A DNA stretch of 64,000 nucleotides, taken from Nocardia pneumoniae NBRC 100136 (lineage in GTDB: Bacteria; Actinomycetota; Actinomycetes; Mycobacteriales; Mycobacteriaceae). The translations under genes were made by a program, and so were the position numbers. The stretch covers positions 62,001-126,000 of the forward strand of contig NZ_BAGF01000006.1 in the NCBI RefSeq assembly GCF_000308755.1. Direction: 5' to 3'. Positions 20,484 through 28,000 of this stretch are shown one piece after another (positions within the stretch are counted from its first letter, which is position 1; every line of letters begins with the position of its first letter). Under the pieces are notes generated by a model that had not been told where the DNA came from, made no database searches, and saw only the letters and a list, made by a program, of their open reading frames with translations.

Positions 20484-21343
20484 CCGCGTTGCGACTGCGT
20501 GATCTGGTGGCCAGCACGAAAGCCGAAATGCTGCGGCTACGGAAGTGGCCGGCGTTCTGGATAATCCTCGGTACGTGGATTCTGCTGAATCTCACGTTCG
20601 CCTACCTCTTCAACTACTTGGCGTACACCTCGGGCGAATCCGGTCGAATGTCCAATGGCCTGCCCCGCGAGGCGCTGCTGCGGCAGATGCTGCCCGCCGC
20701 GGTGCCCGAAGTGTTCACTCAGGGGATGGCGATGTTCGGTGGCGCGCTGATGCTCATCCTCGGCGCACTGACCATCGGCAGCGGATATGGCTGGGGAACG
20801 TGGAAAACCGTTTTCACGCAGGGTCCTTCGCGGGTGCACGCCGTTGCCGCAGTAGTGGCGAGTCTCGCGGGCGTGGTGGTCGGGCTGGTGTGCGTGGCGT
20901 TCATCGCGGATATCGCGATCGCCGGACTGATCGCGGTGTCCGAGTCGCAGGCGCTCACGCCGCCATCGCTGTCCCGGGCGCTGCTCGGAATCCTCACCGG
21001 CATAGCGATTCTGGGCATGTGGACGCTGGCGGGCGTCCTCATCGGGGCGATCGCGCGCGGGCCCGCGCTCGCTGTGGGACTGGGCCTGGTCTGGGTGCTG
21101 GTGGTGGAGAACCTGCTGCGCGGCGTCGCGAGCATTCTCCCGCCGATCGAGGTGATCACCGATCACCTACCCGGCACGGCGGCGGGCTCGCTGGCCGGGT
21201 CGATGCGCACGGTCGACGGACCGGCTACGCCGGGCGTGCTCGATGTGCTGTCGAGAACCGAGTCATTGGTCGTGCTGGCGAGCTATCTGGTGATCTTCGC
21301 GGGCGGAACGATCTGGCTGATGCGGAAACGCGATCTGGCGTGA
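20480..21343 (+). CDS. ABC exporter permease
   Basis: A 287-aa membrane protein with about six hydrophobic segments (near 25-45, 75-100, 115-140, 165-190, 200-222 and 258-278) and a large extracytoplasmic loop after the first, the ABC-2 type. ATG 20480 overlaps the ATPase stop (ATGA), so the two form one transporter. It ends 8 bp from the convergent TetR gene. Confidence 0.9.
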   Translation: MTALRLRDLVASTKAEMLRLRKWPAFWIILGTWILLNLTFAYLFNYLAYTSGESGRMSNGLPREALLRQMLPAAVPEVFTQGMAMFGGALMLILGALTIGSGYGWGTWKTVFTQGPSRVHAVAAVVASLAGVVVGLVCVAFIADIAIAGLIAVSESQALTPPSLSRALLGILTGIAILGMWTLAGVLIGAIARGPALAVGLGLVWVLVVENLLRGVASILPPIEVITDHLPGTAAGSLAGSMRTVDGPATPGVLDVLSRTESLVVLASYLVIFAGGTIWLMRKRDLA

Positions 21344-21351
21344 ATCGCCGT

Positions 21352-21960
21352 TTACTCATCGCCGAGAAGGGATTCCGCGATGGTGCGGAGCGCCTCGGCG
21401 ATCTGTTCCGCGGTGAGCCCGCGCTCGCGTTGCCGCCGATAGACCTCAGCGGCCAGCGGCGCGAGAAGCGGGTCCACCATCGCGTCCGGCTCCCGAACCC
21501 CCGCTGCCACCAGCAGCGCTCGCACGTGCGCGTACCAGAATCCGTACGCGCCGGTCGCGAAGCGGGCTCCGCCGATTTCGGCGCCGAGCACCAAATGCGC
21601 GTGCGTTTCGAGCAATTCGACCATCGCGGCGTAGAACGCGGCCAGCCGCTGTCCAGGTGCGGCTCCGGGGCCGAGCGGTGGTGGCCCGGTGAGCAATTTC
21701 GCCTGTAGGTCGCGCTCGTGTTCGTCGAGTAGGGCTACCGCGATCGAGTTGATGTCCGGATACCGCCGATACAGGGTGCCGCGACCGACGCCGGCCGCCT
21801 TCGCGATGTCGTCCATCGTCACCGTGCGGGGGTCCCGATCGGCGAACAGGTCTGCCGCCGCCGCCAGGACCTTGGCCCGGTTGCGGGCCGCGTCCGCGCG
21901 TTCGGGCGGTCGCGCCCGCCCGGACTCGGGTCCGGTGAGCAGGTCGTCGCGGGGTTCCAT
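21352..21960 (-). CDS. TetR-family repressor
   Basis: A 202-aa regulator with the N-terminal helix-turn-helix (about residues 32-78: DIAKAAGVGRGTLYRRYPDINSI) and a variable ligand domain. I chose ATG 21960 because TACAGT lies 6 nt upstream; a longer start at 21996 would run through the operator. It is divergent from the azoreductase/SMR pair and probably represses both itself and them through two matching palindromes. Confidence 0.9.
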   Translation of the reverse strand: MEPRDDLLTGPESGRARPPERADAARNRAKVLAAAADLFADRDPRTVTMDDIAKAAGVGRGTLYRRYPDINSIAVALLDEHERDLQAKLLTGPPPLGPGAAPGQRLAAFYAAMVELLETHAHLVLGAEIGGARFATGAYGFWYAHVRALLVAAGVREPDAMVDPLLAPLAAEVYRRQRERGLTAEQIAEALRTIAESLLGDE

Positions 21961-21966
21961 GCCGCG

Positions 21967-21972
21967 ACTGTA
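21967..21972 (-). promoter_or_regulatory. -10 hexamer TACAGT of the tetR gene, leaderless type
   Basis: On the minus strand TACAGT ends 6 nt before the ATG at 21960. The first operator covers the -35 position. Confidence 0.5.
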
Positions 21973-21984
21973 GCCGACGCCGGA

Positions 21985-22009
21985 ATAACTGGACAAGCTG
22001 TCCGGTTAT
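21985..22009. promoter_or_regulatory. TetR operator 1
   Basis: ATAACTGGACA (21985-21995), a 3-nt centre, then TGTCCGGTTAT (21999-22009): a near-perfect palindrome with core GGAC-N5-GTCC. Confidence 0.7.
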
Positions 22010-22022
22010 GGCTAACGTCTCA

Positions 22023-22042
22023 ACCGGACGATCTGTCCGGAT
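22023..22042. promoter_or_regulatory. TetR operator 2
   Basis: CCGGAC (22024-22029), 5 nt, GTCCGG (22035-22040). It has the same GGAC-N5-GTCC core as operator 1, with centres 35 bp apart. It lies just upstream of the azoreductase ribosome binding site. Confidence 0.65.
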
Positions 22043-22059
22043 TATTGGGAGGTTTGGTC

Positions 22060-22707
22060 ATGAGCACCTTGTTGCACCTCGACGCCAGCGCGCGGCGGCA
22101 GTCGATCAGCCGAGAGTTGAGCGCCGCATTCGCCAGTGCATGGCGTGCGCGGCACCCCGACGGCGACTACCGCTACCGCGATCTGGCCGCCGATCCGGTG
22201 CCGTTCATCGGAGAAGCGTGGACCGAACTGTGCGACGCGGTACTGGCCCTGCCGAGCACGGATCCGGAACGGCTCGGCGAACTGGTCCGCACCGCGGAAC
22301 AGGCTGCCGCGTGGGACATCGTCCGGCCGCTGCTCGCGGAACTGCTCGCGGCGGACGTCATCCTGATCGGCACCCCGATGTACAACTACTCGATCCCCGC
22401 CTCGCTCAAAGCGTGGCTGGATCAGGTGACCTTTCCCCGGATGTCCTTGGGTGCCCGGCGATTCGTCGTGACCACCGCACGGGGCGGCGCGTATTCACCC
22501 GGCGCGCCCAAGGCGGCGTACGACTATCAGGAACGCTTTCTGCGCGACTTCTTCGCAGGCCACTTCGCCGTATCGGACACGGTTTTCGTGCACGCGGAGC
22601 TCGCCAATTCCCGCCAGGACCCCGCGCTCGCGCATCGGCGAGCCGAGCACGACGCGTCCTACGCCCTCGCACTGGCGACGGCGCGGGATCTGGCCGAGGA
22701 GTACTGA
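22060..22707 (+). CDS. FMN-dependent NADH:quinone oxidoreductase / azoreductase
   Basis: A 215-aa flavodoxin-like reductase of the AzoR group. The N-terminal HLDASARRQSISREL phosphate-binding loop, PMYNYSIPASLKAWLDQVTFP and the TTARGGAYSPG flavin segment are all typical. It would reduce quinones or azo compounds by two electrons. ATG 22060 has GGGAGG upstream. It is followed one base later by an SMR transporter and faces a TetR, so it looks like an inducible quinone or dye detoxification unit. Confidence 0.9.
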   Translation: MSTLLHLDASARRQSISRELSAAFASAWRARHPDGDYRYRDLAADPVPFIGEAWTELCDAVLALPSTDPERLGELVRTAEQAAAWDIVRPLLAELLAADVILIGTPMYNYSIPASLKAWLDQVTFPRMSLGARRFVVTTARGGAYSPGAPKAAYDYQERFLRDFFAGHFAVSDTVFVHAELANSRQDPALAHRRAEHDASYALALATARDLAEEY

Positions 22708-22708
22708 G

Positions 22709-23029
22709 ATGAACTGGGTGGTGCTCGGTATCGCCGGACTCGTGGAGATCGTCTGGTCGCAGAGCATCAAGCCGACGGAGAACTTCACCAGACTCCTGCC
22801 GACGCTGGTCTGCTTCGCTCTCGGCGTCACCGCGGTGTACCTGTTGTCCCGGGCGATGCAGACGCTGCCGGTCGGCACCGCCTACGCGGTGTTCACCGGC
22901 ATCGGAGCGCTCGGCGCGATCACGCTCGGCATCGTCGTCAACAAGGACCCGCTCAGTGCGGGTCGCGTCCTGGCGCTCGCGCTGATCCTGGGCGGCATCG
23001 TGCTGGCCAGGATCACGAACCCGGAGTGA
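22709..23029 (+). CDS. Small multidrug resistance (SMR) exporter, SugE/Gdx-like
   Basis: A 106-aa protein with four membrane helices. The membrane-embedded glutamate is in GLVEIVWSQSIKPTENFTRLLP, and the LPVGTAYAVFTGIGALGAI helix is well conserved. The first helix resembles the SugE/Gdx guanidinium exporters more than EmrE, though the sequence after the glutamate differs. A single gene suggests a homodimer. Co-transcribed with the azoreductase. Confidence 0.88.
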   Translation: MNWVVLGIAGLVEIVWSQSIKPTENFTRLLPTLVCFALGVTAVYLLSRAMQTLPVGTAYAVFTGIGALGAITLGIVVNKDPLSAGRVLALALILGGIVLARITNPE

Positions 23030-23291
23030 CGTGCCCGCGATCCACCGGGTGTGGAGCGAGCGAGGGTTCCGTCTGGTGGTCCAGGTGGGCGTTCAGGCGC
23101 GCCGCCGACCGTTGGGCCGATAGCGCGTTTCTTGGTGCGGCGTCGAGCGACCAGGCCCGGTGTGCTTGGCGCGTCCGGGATTCCGGCGCGCTGGGCCTCG
23201 ACCGCGGCGCGAGTGCGGACCACACGACGGCGCGAAACCGATCGGCGAAGCGGTGGGCCGTGGCGAGGCGGCCGGGGTAGGTTCGAGCTGA

Positions 23292-23304
23292 ATCGTCAAA
23301 CGAT
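23292..23304. promoter_or_regulatory. Small inverted repeat upstream of the OsmC gene
   Basis: ATCGT-CAA-ACGAT. It follows a -10-like TAGGTT (about 23276-23281) and lies in the leader. The rest of the 23030-23323 gap shows nothing I can support. Confidence 0.25.
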
Positions 23305-23323
23305 CATCGGCGAAAGGACCGTG

Positions 23324-23764
23324 ATGCCCACACGTACCGCGCGTACCGCCTGGACCGGGACCCTGCAGGAGGGTTCGGGACAGGTCGAGCTGACCAGTTC
23401 GGGGGTCGGCAAGTACGACGTGTCGTTTCCGAAGCGCTCCGCTGAGGAGGCCGACGGCACCACCAGCCCGGAGGAACTGATCGCGGCCGCGCACTCCTCC
23501 TGCTACGCGATGGCGCTCTCGGCGCAGATCGGCAACGCGGGCGGCACGCCGGAGAGCCTGGACGTCACCGCCGACGTCACCCTCGGCCCCGACCCGGCGG
23601 GCGGCTTCCGGATCACCGGCATCAAGCTGACCGTCCGCGGTCGCGTCTCCGGCATCGACGCCGACGCCTTCCAGGCCGCCGCCGAGGCCGCCAAGGCGGG
23701 CTGCCCGGTCAGCAAAGCGCTGGCGGGAGTCGACAACATCACCCTCGACGCGGCCCTCGCGTAG
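23324..23764 (+). CDS. OsmC-family peroxiredoxin-like protein
   Basis: A 146-aa protein that reduces organic hydroperoxides through two cysteines, seen in AAAHSSCYAMALSAQI and AKAGCPVSKALAGV. The substrate-channel residues TTSPEELIAAAHSSC are conserved. The N-terminus (TARTAWTGTLQEGSGQVELTSSG) is that of the OsmC rather than Ohr subgroup. The ATG has GAAAGGA upstream. Confidence 0.93.
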   Translation: MPTRTARTAWTGTLQEGSGQVELTSSGVGKYDVSFPKRSAEEADGTTSPEELIAAAHSSCYAMALSAQIGNAGGTPESLDVTADVTLGPDPAGGFRITGIKLTVRGRVSGIDADAFQAAAEAAKAGCPVSKALAGVDNITLDAALA

Positions 23765-23835
23765 TTTCGCGCGACCGCTTTGCTCCCCGCACACCGCGAT
23801 GAGGTGGGCGGGGAGCGAGGCTGGTGCTCGACGAG

Positions 23836-23973
23836 TCAGTGCCTGCGGAATCAGGGGTGGCGCGGCTTTGGAACGAGGCGGATGTGCGAAAAGCCACCGC
23901 CTGCGGAACCAGGGGACTGGCACGGGTTTGGGGCCGGGCGGGTGCGAAGTATCAGTGCTCGCGGAACCAGCGG
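23836..23973. repeat. Three degenerate copies of a gene's 3' end
   Basis: Copies at 23836-23857, 23894-23915 and 23952-23973 share the pattern CC/TGC-C/TGCGGAA-YCAGSGG. The third is the last seven codons and stop (...WFREH) of the minus-strand membrane protein. The other two lie downstream of its stop and look like decayed duplicates, spaced 58 bp. Confidence 0.7.
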
Positions 23974-24431
23974 CGGGCGGACCGGGCGTAGAGCGCGGGA
24001 ATCGCAATCAGTACGGCGGCTATGTGGACTGTGCGGAAGACCCCGAGCCATATGGATGCGGGGCTCACGTCGGTGAACAGGTCCCGGAATTCCTTCGCCG
24101 ACATGGCCGCAGCCAGCGGCTCGATGATCAGTGAGAGCAGGCCGAACACGCCGATGCCCACAGTGATCAGCAGACGCGCCCAACGGTCGCCGTGCGTCAT
24201 ACGTACCGCGACGGTCAGCACCACCGAATAAATCGCGATGCGCATGCCTAGTCCGGCGAGCAGTGCCGCCGGGTCGGTGCCGAACGCGCGTGCTGCCCGC
24301 ACGCTCGCTTCGGCGATGCCCGCCAGCAAAGCGGCCACAAGCGCGATGAACGAGACGCGAACGGAGCGCGGTGGCGCGGAGACATGAACGCGCAGTGGGG
24401 CGGGCCAAGACGAAAAGGCAGTGCCGGTCAT
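23952..24431 (-). CDS. Conserved-looking membrane protein, unknown
   Basis: A 159-aa protein with four hydrophobic segments (about 25-45, 60-80, 85-105 and 125-147) and a basic C-terminus ending RRWFREH. I do not recognise a family. The only start giving the whole first helix is the ATG at 24429-24431, which lies in the loop of the terminator that follows cbtA. The real start or expression mode is therefore uncertain. Its 3' end is echoed downstream by two degenerate repeats. Confidence 0.6.
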   Translation of the reverse strand: MTGTAFSSWPAPLRVHVSAPPRSVRVSFIALVAALLAGIAEASVRAARAFGTDPAALLAGLGMRIAIYSVVLTVAVRMTHGDRWARLLITVGIGVFGLLSLIIEPLAAAMSAKEFRDLFTDVSPASIWLGVFRTVHIAAVLIAIPALYARSARRWFREH

Positions 24432-24446
24432 GGGACCGACACTGCC
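24417..24446 (-). terminator. Terminator of cbtB-cbtA
   Basis: On the minus strand GGCAGTGTCGGTC, a CCAT tetraloop, then GACCGGCACTGCC and TTTTCG: 13 bp with one G-U pair and a U-tract. The loop contains the first bases of the next gene's ATG. Confidence 0.8.
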
Positions 24447-24466
24447 TCAGCGCTTCCCGATTCGAA

Positions 24467-25255
24467 TCAGTCCGGGGTAGCAGTCGTTACTCGGACCGGG
24501 GTATCGGTACGCGTCACCAATTCGGTGAGGGCGGCGAAGCCCAAGGCCAGGCATGTCCACAGCGTGGCGGTCTCGGCCAGTGACGCCACCCGGAACTCCC
24601 ACAGCAGGGTGGCCGGGAAATCCGCGCTCACTTCGTTCACGCCGGGCAGCAGCACGTAGCCGAGCGCCGTCACCAACACGAACGCGGCGACACCGCCGAT
24701 CAGCCGGACGGTGGACAGTTGTGCGCGCAACACGGTGAACACCGCCACCGCGGCACCGACTGCCACGATGCCGAGCAGCACCGCCGCCAGCCACAGGAGG
24801 GTGCGGTGGTCGATGGTGTCGGGATCACCCACCGCGGGCGGATTGGCCGGGTACTTGAAGAACGGCACCGCGACGATCGCGGCCCAGCCCGCTACACCCA
24901 GCGCCACCGCGAGTCGCGGCCCGGACAGCGCGGTGTAGCGCCGCGCGACATGCGCGACCGAGGCGTAGACGGCGCCGAGCGCGAGCCCGGCCAGCCCGAG
25001 CGCGAGAAACTGCCCGAACTTCTGGCCGGTGCGGCTCACCAGCGGTTCTTCCTCGTCACCGTGGGAATGCCCGCCCGGCTCGGCGTGCTCGCCGTGCGTG
25101 TGCTCGGCGGTGGAGCCCGCTTCTTCGATGGCGATCGCGGCGTCCAGCTTCGGTTCGCCGACGAAGTAACCGACTGTCGCGGCCAGCAGCCCGGCGATGA
25201 GGCCGGCCAGCAGGCCGCGAAGCAGCAGTTTTCCGAGTGAGCCGGTCAGTGGCAC
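24467..25255 (-). CDS. cbtA: CbtA-family cobalt transporter subunit
   Basis: A 262-aa membrane protein with about seven helices and a His-rich stretch near residues 52-66 (HTHGEHAEPGGHSHGDEEE), likely extracytoplasmic metal-binding. It matches CbtA, predicted to bring in cobalt for cobalamin. GTG 25255 overlaps the end of cbtB by 10 nt, and the pair lies behind a cobalamin riboswitch, which strongly supports the cobalt role. Confidence 0.9.
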   Translation of the reverse strand: MPLTGSLGKLLLRGLLAGLIAGLLAATVGYFVGEPKLDAAIAIEEAGSTAEHTHGEHAEPGGHSHGDEEEPLVSRTGQKFGQFLALGLAGLALGAVYASVAHVARRYTALSGPRLAVALGVAGWAAIVAVPFFKYPANPPAVGDPDTIDHRTLLWLAAVLLGIVAVGAAVAVFTVLRAQLSTVRLIGGVAAFVLVTALGYVLLPGVNEVSADFPATLLWEFRVASLAETATLWTCLALGFAALTELVTRTDTPVRVTTATPD

Positions 25256-25440
25256 GGAAGCCCCAGCAGGTGGCGTCCGTCGTGCATCAGCTCATGCAGG
25301 TACATCCCGCTGCGCGAGATGACACCCTGGTCGAATCCGACCAGGTACAGCGTGAGCAGTGCGAGAAGAACGACACCGACCGTGACGAGCACGGTGGCCA
25401 GGGAATCGGTTGCCCGGCTTGGTGAATGCGCGATGGCCAT
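25246..25440 (-). CDS. cbtB: CbtB small cobalt transporter subunit
   Basis: A 64-aa protein with one membrane helix (about residues 15-36) and the C-terminal metal-site pattern MYLHELMHDGRHLLGLPCH typical of CbtB. ATG 25440 has AAGGAGG upstream. It is translated ahead of cbtA with a 10-nt overlap, under a cobalamin riboswitch. Confidence 0.93.
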   Translation of the reverse strand: MAIAHSPSRATDSLATVLVTVGVVLLALLTLYLVGFDQGVISRSGMYLHELMHDGRHLLGLPCH

Positions 25441-25449
25441 TCGAGTCCT

Positions 25450-25590
25450 CCTTGGGATACGCGTCCCATCGGGTGGTGGCGCGACGGTGCCGGTGTCTGG
25501 CTTTCCGGCACCGGACTCGGTGCATGGAATACAGTGGCGCGACCGCTCCGGAATCTCACCGGAATTACCGCATCACCTTCGCGTTTGTCC
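25450..25590 (-). ncRNA. Cobalamin riboswitch
   Basis: Read on the minus strand, the core shows GGTGATGCGG, then CCGGTGAGATTCCGGAGCGG, CGCCACTGTA and GCCAGACACC, the conserved blocks of the B12 element. A GATGGGA segment follows close to the cbtB ribosome binding site. It would shut off cbtB-cbtA when cobalamin is ample. The ends are approximate. Confidence 0.92.
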
Positions 25591-25663
25591 TTCGAACTGT
25601 GACACCCGTACGCACCCGGCGTCAACTATGTCCGGCACGGGCGTACCACGGCGTCGGGCGAGT

Positions 25664-25689
25664 CGCCGGGCAGGCAGGCCTGCCCGGCG
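25664..25689. terminator. Strong hairpin downstream of mhuD
   Basis: CGCCGGGCAGG (25664-25674), 4-nt loop, CCTGCCCGGCG (25679-25689). It begins 14 nt after the mhuD stop and has no U-tract. It probably ends mhuD transcription before the cobalamin element. Confidence 0.55.
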
Positions 25690-25702
25690 ATAGGCGTCGA
25701 GG

Positions 25703-26017
25703 TCAGTTCTCGGGCTTCCCGGCGACGTCGAGCACGACCTCGAACTCGAGCAGCGAAGCGCCTGTCGCGACCGGCTTCTGGCGCTCGCCCGCGTGCGCCT
25801 CGCGCGCGGGTCCGTCCCGCCAGGCGGCGAAGGATTCCTCCGAATCCCACTGGGTGACAACGAAGTACCGGTTCTCGCCGGCGACGGGGCGCAGCAGCTG
25901 GAAGCCGAGGAAGCCGGGCGAGTTCTCGACCGCGTGCGCACGGTGGGCGAACCGCTTCTCCAGCTCGGGGCCCGCGCCCTCGGGAACCTCGATCGCGTTG
26001 ATCTTCACAACAGCCAT
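25703..26017 (-). CDS. mhuD: MhuD-like heme-degrading monooxygenase
   Basis: A 104-aa ABM-fold protein closely resembling M. tuberculosis MhuD (Rv3592), which opens heme to mycobilin and releases iron. The family's key residues align by number: Asn7, Trp66 and His75 (the heme ligand). The start VVKINAIEVP and the end LLEFEVVLDV are near-identical to the mycobacterial form. ATG 26017 follows TAGCTT by 6 nt. It is divergent from an alpha/beta hydrolase, as in mycobacteria. Confidence 0.94.
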   Translation of the reverse strand: MAVVKINAIEVPEGAGPELEKRFAHRAHAVENSPGFLGFQLLRPVAGENRYFVVTQWDSEESFAAWRDGPAREAHAGERQKPVATGASLLEFEVVLDVAGKPEN

Positions 26018-26023
26018 GCGTCC

Positions 26024-26029
26024 AAGCTA
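26024..26029 (-). promoter_or_regulatory. -10 hexamer TAGCTT of mhuD, leaderless type
   Basis: On the minus strand TAGCTT ends 6 nt before the mhuD ATG. Confidence 0.5.
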
Positions 26030-26062
26030 GCGGTTGCCGCCGAGCAGGTGCTCGGTGCCTCG

Positions 26063-26068
26063 TATTGT
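26063..26068 (+). promoter_or_regulatory. -10 hexamer TATTGT of the alpha/beta hydrolase, leaderless type
   Basis: TATTGT ends 7 nt before the ATG at 26076. It faces the mhuD -10 about 35 bp away. Confidence 0.5.
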
Positions 26069-26075
26069 CGAAGCG

Positions 26076-26822
26076 ATGTTGTACGACGAAGGCGGAGCAG
26101 GCGCGCCGATTCTGCTGCTGCACGGACTGATGGGCAGCGCGCGCACGTGGCGCGATCAGCTGGACTGGCTGCGCGAATACGGCCATGTCTACACCTTCGA
26201 CGCCGCCGGGCACGGCAGGCCCGCGCCGGGGGAACTGACGACCGAGGCATTCGTCGACGACCTCGCCGCCGGCACGGCCGCGATCACCGAGCCCATGGTC
26301 GTGATCGGGCATTCGATGGGCGCGCTGCACGGGTGGGTGTTCGCCGCGACCCATCCCGAGCGGGTCCGAGCGCTGGTGATCGAGGACATCGCCCCGGACT
26401 TCACCGGCCGCACCGCCGCGCACTGGGCCGCGATGATCGAGGCGTGGCCGCAGCCGTTTCCCGACGACGAGGCGGTGCTTTCGTTCTTCGGACCGGTGGC
26501 AGGGCGGTACTTCCTGAACGCGCTCGAGCGCGGGCCGGGGGGATACCGGCTGCACGGTTCGGTCGCAACCTTCCGTGACATCTCCGAGGAATGGGGAACC
26601 CGCGATTTCTGGCGGCAATGGCAGGCCGTGCGGGCGCCCGCCCTGTTGCTGGAGGGCGAGCACAGCATCACCCCACCGGGACAAATGCGGCGAATGGCCG
26701 CCGCGCATCCGGAAGCCGATTACGCCTTGGTCCCCGGCACCGGCCACCTCGTGCACGATGACCAGCCGCTGCGTTACCGGGCAGAGGTCGAGCGCTTCCT
26801 GCGGCGCGTGCTCGGCGCTTAG
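26076..26822 (+). CDS. Alpha/beta-fold hydrolase
   Basis: A 248-aa hydrolase of the Rv3591c type. The oxyanion motif is LLLHGLMGSART, the nucleophile elbow GHSMGALHG, the acid lies in the LLLEGEHSITPP region and the His in GTGHLVHDDQP. It is probably an esterase or lactonase; substrate unknown. ATG 26076 is preferred because of the TATTGT 7 nt upstream; a GTG at 26055 with GAGCAGG is the alternative. Confidence 0.9.
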   Translation: MLYDEGGAGAPILLLHGLMGSARTWRDQLDWLREYGHVYTFDAAGHGRPAPGELTTEAFVDDLAAGTAAITEPMVVIGHSMGALHGWVFAATHPERVRALVIEDIAPDFTGRTAAHWAAMIEAWPQPFPDDEAVLSFFGPVAGRYFLNALERGPGGYRLHGSVATFRDISEEWGTRDFWRQWQAVRAPALLLEGEHSITPPGQMRRMAAAHPEADYALVPGTGHLVHDDQPLRYRAEVERFLRRVLGA

Positions 26823-26972
26823 GCGTACCTCCGCCTTCGCTGCGGCCGTGCGGGTTGTGCGTACCTCCGTGTCTTGGCTGCGGCCGTGCAGGTTGTGCGT
26901 ACCTCCGTGTCTTGGCTGCGGCCGTGCGGGTTGTGCGTACCTCGTGCCTTCGCTGCGGCCGTGCGCGGGCTG
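26823..26972. repeat. Four tandem copies of a 36-38 bp intergenic unit
   Basis: Units begin GCGTACCT at 26823, 26859, 26897 and 26935 and share CTGCGGCCGTGC and GGGTTGTGC blocks. They lie between the hydrolase stop and the mutY stop. Neither neighbour's coding sequence obviously contains the unit. There is no spacer/repeat alternation, so this is not CRISPR. Confidence 0.85.
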
Positions 26973-26986
26973 ACGACGGCGGCCCG

Positions 26987-27910
26987 TCAGGGACGGGCTT
27001 CCGCGTCCTGGCCGCCGCCCTCGCCCGCGAGCGCGAACAAGCCGTCGGCGGTTTGCTCGATCAGGCCGTCCACCAGCAGCGAGTCGAGCGCCCGATCGCG
27101 TTGTCCCGGGTCGCGGGTCCAGGCCAGATCGAGGCATACCCGCTCGACCGGGCCGCTGGCATGGCGCAGGACGTCCAGCAGGCGACCGCGGGCTTGGCGG
27201 TCGGTGCCCTCGTACTTCTGGGTGCGGCGGACCACGTCGGTCACCGGCCGTCCGGCGGTGACCCACGCGCAGCTCGGCAGCGGACAGCGCGAGCAATCCG
27301 GGGTGCGCGCGGTGCACACGGTCGCGCCGAGTTCCATCAGGGCCGCGGAGAACACCGCGGCGCGGTCGACCTGGCGGGGCAGCAGCGCTTCGGTCTCGGC
27401 GAGATCGCGCGAGGACGGGTTGCCCGCTTCCGCGCGCCCGTGCACCGCTCTGGCAACCACGCGGCGCACGTTGGTGTCCACCACCGGAACGCGTTGGCCG
27501 TAGGCGAAACACGCGACGGCGCGCGCGGTGTAGGCGCCGATGCCGGGCAGGCCGAGCAGCACGTCCACGTCGGCGGGCACCTCGTCGCCGTGCTCGGCCG
27601 CCAGCACTCCGGCGCACTCGTGCAGGCGCAGGGCGCGCCGCGGATACCCGAGCCTGCCCCAGGCCCGCAGCACCTCGGCCGGTGCGGCCGCCGCCATCGC
27701 CGAGGGGACCGGCCAGCGCGCCACCCACTCGCGCCAGATCGGTTCCACGCGCACGACCGGGGTCTGTTGCAGCATGATCTCGCTCATCAGGATCTGCCAC
27801 GCGGTGACGCCCGGCCTGCGCCACGGCAGGTCGCGCGCGGTCGCTCGATACCAGTCCAGCAACGTGTCCGCGTCGATGCCGTTCGGTGCGCTGTTCCGCA
27901 CTGCCCTCAC
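26987..27910 (-). CDS. mutY: A/G-specific adenine glycosylase
   Basis: Removes adenine opposite 8-oxoguanine. The 307-aa protein has the HhH-GPD domain with catalytic Glu in SEIMLQQT, hairpin LLGLPGIGAYTARAVACFAYG and Asp in VPVVDTNVRR. An iron-sulfur cluster motif CTARTPDCSRCPLPSC follows, whose last gap is four residues rather than the five usual in E. coli. The C-terminal NUDIX-like recognition domain seems reduced. GTG 27910 is the best start; GTG 27901 is possible. Confidence 0.93.
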   Translation of the reverse strand: MRAVRNSAPNGIDADTLLDWYRATARDLPWRRPGVTAWQILMSEIMLQQTPVVRVEPIWREWVARWPVPSAMAAAAPAEVLRAWGRLGYPRRALRLHECAGVLAAEHGDEVPADVDVLLGLPGIGAYTARAVACFAYGQRVPVVDTNVRRVVARAVHGRAEAGNPSSRDLAETEALLPRQVDRAAVFSAALMELGATVCTARTPDCSRCPLPSCAWVTAGRPVTDVVRRTQKYEGTDRQARGRLLDVLRHASGPVERVCLDLAWTRDPGQRDRALDSLLVDGLIEQTADGLFALAGEGGGQDAEARP

Positions 27911-28000
27911 TATCCCCGTCCTATCGCCGCAAGGCGGTATTTGCCCACCCGTAACCGAGTGAACTCGCTGGTAACGCAACCAGTGTGCACAATGGTCGGT

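Noticed and set aside
26823..26972. Possible CRISPR array
   Set aside because: Units abut with no distinct spacers, are not palindromic repeats, and no cas gene is near.
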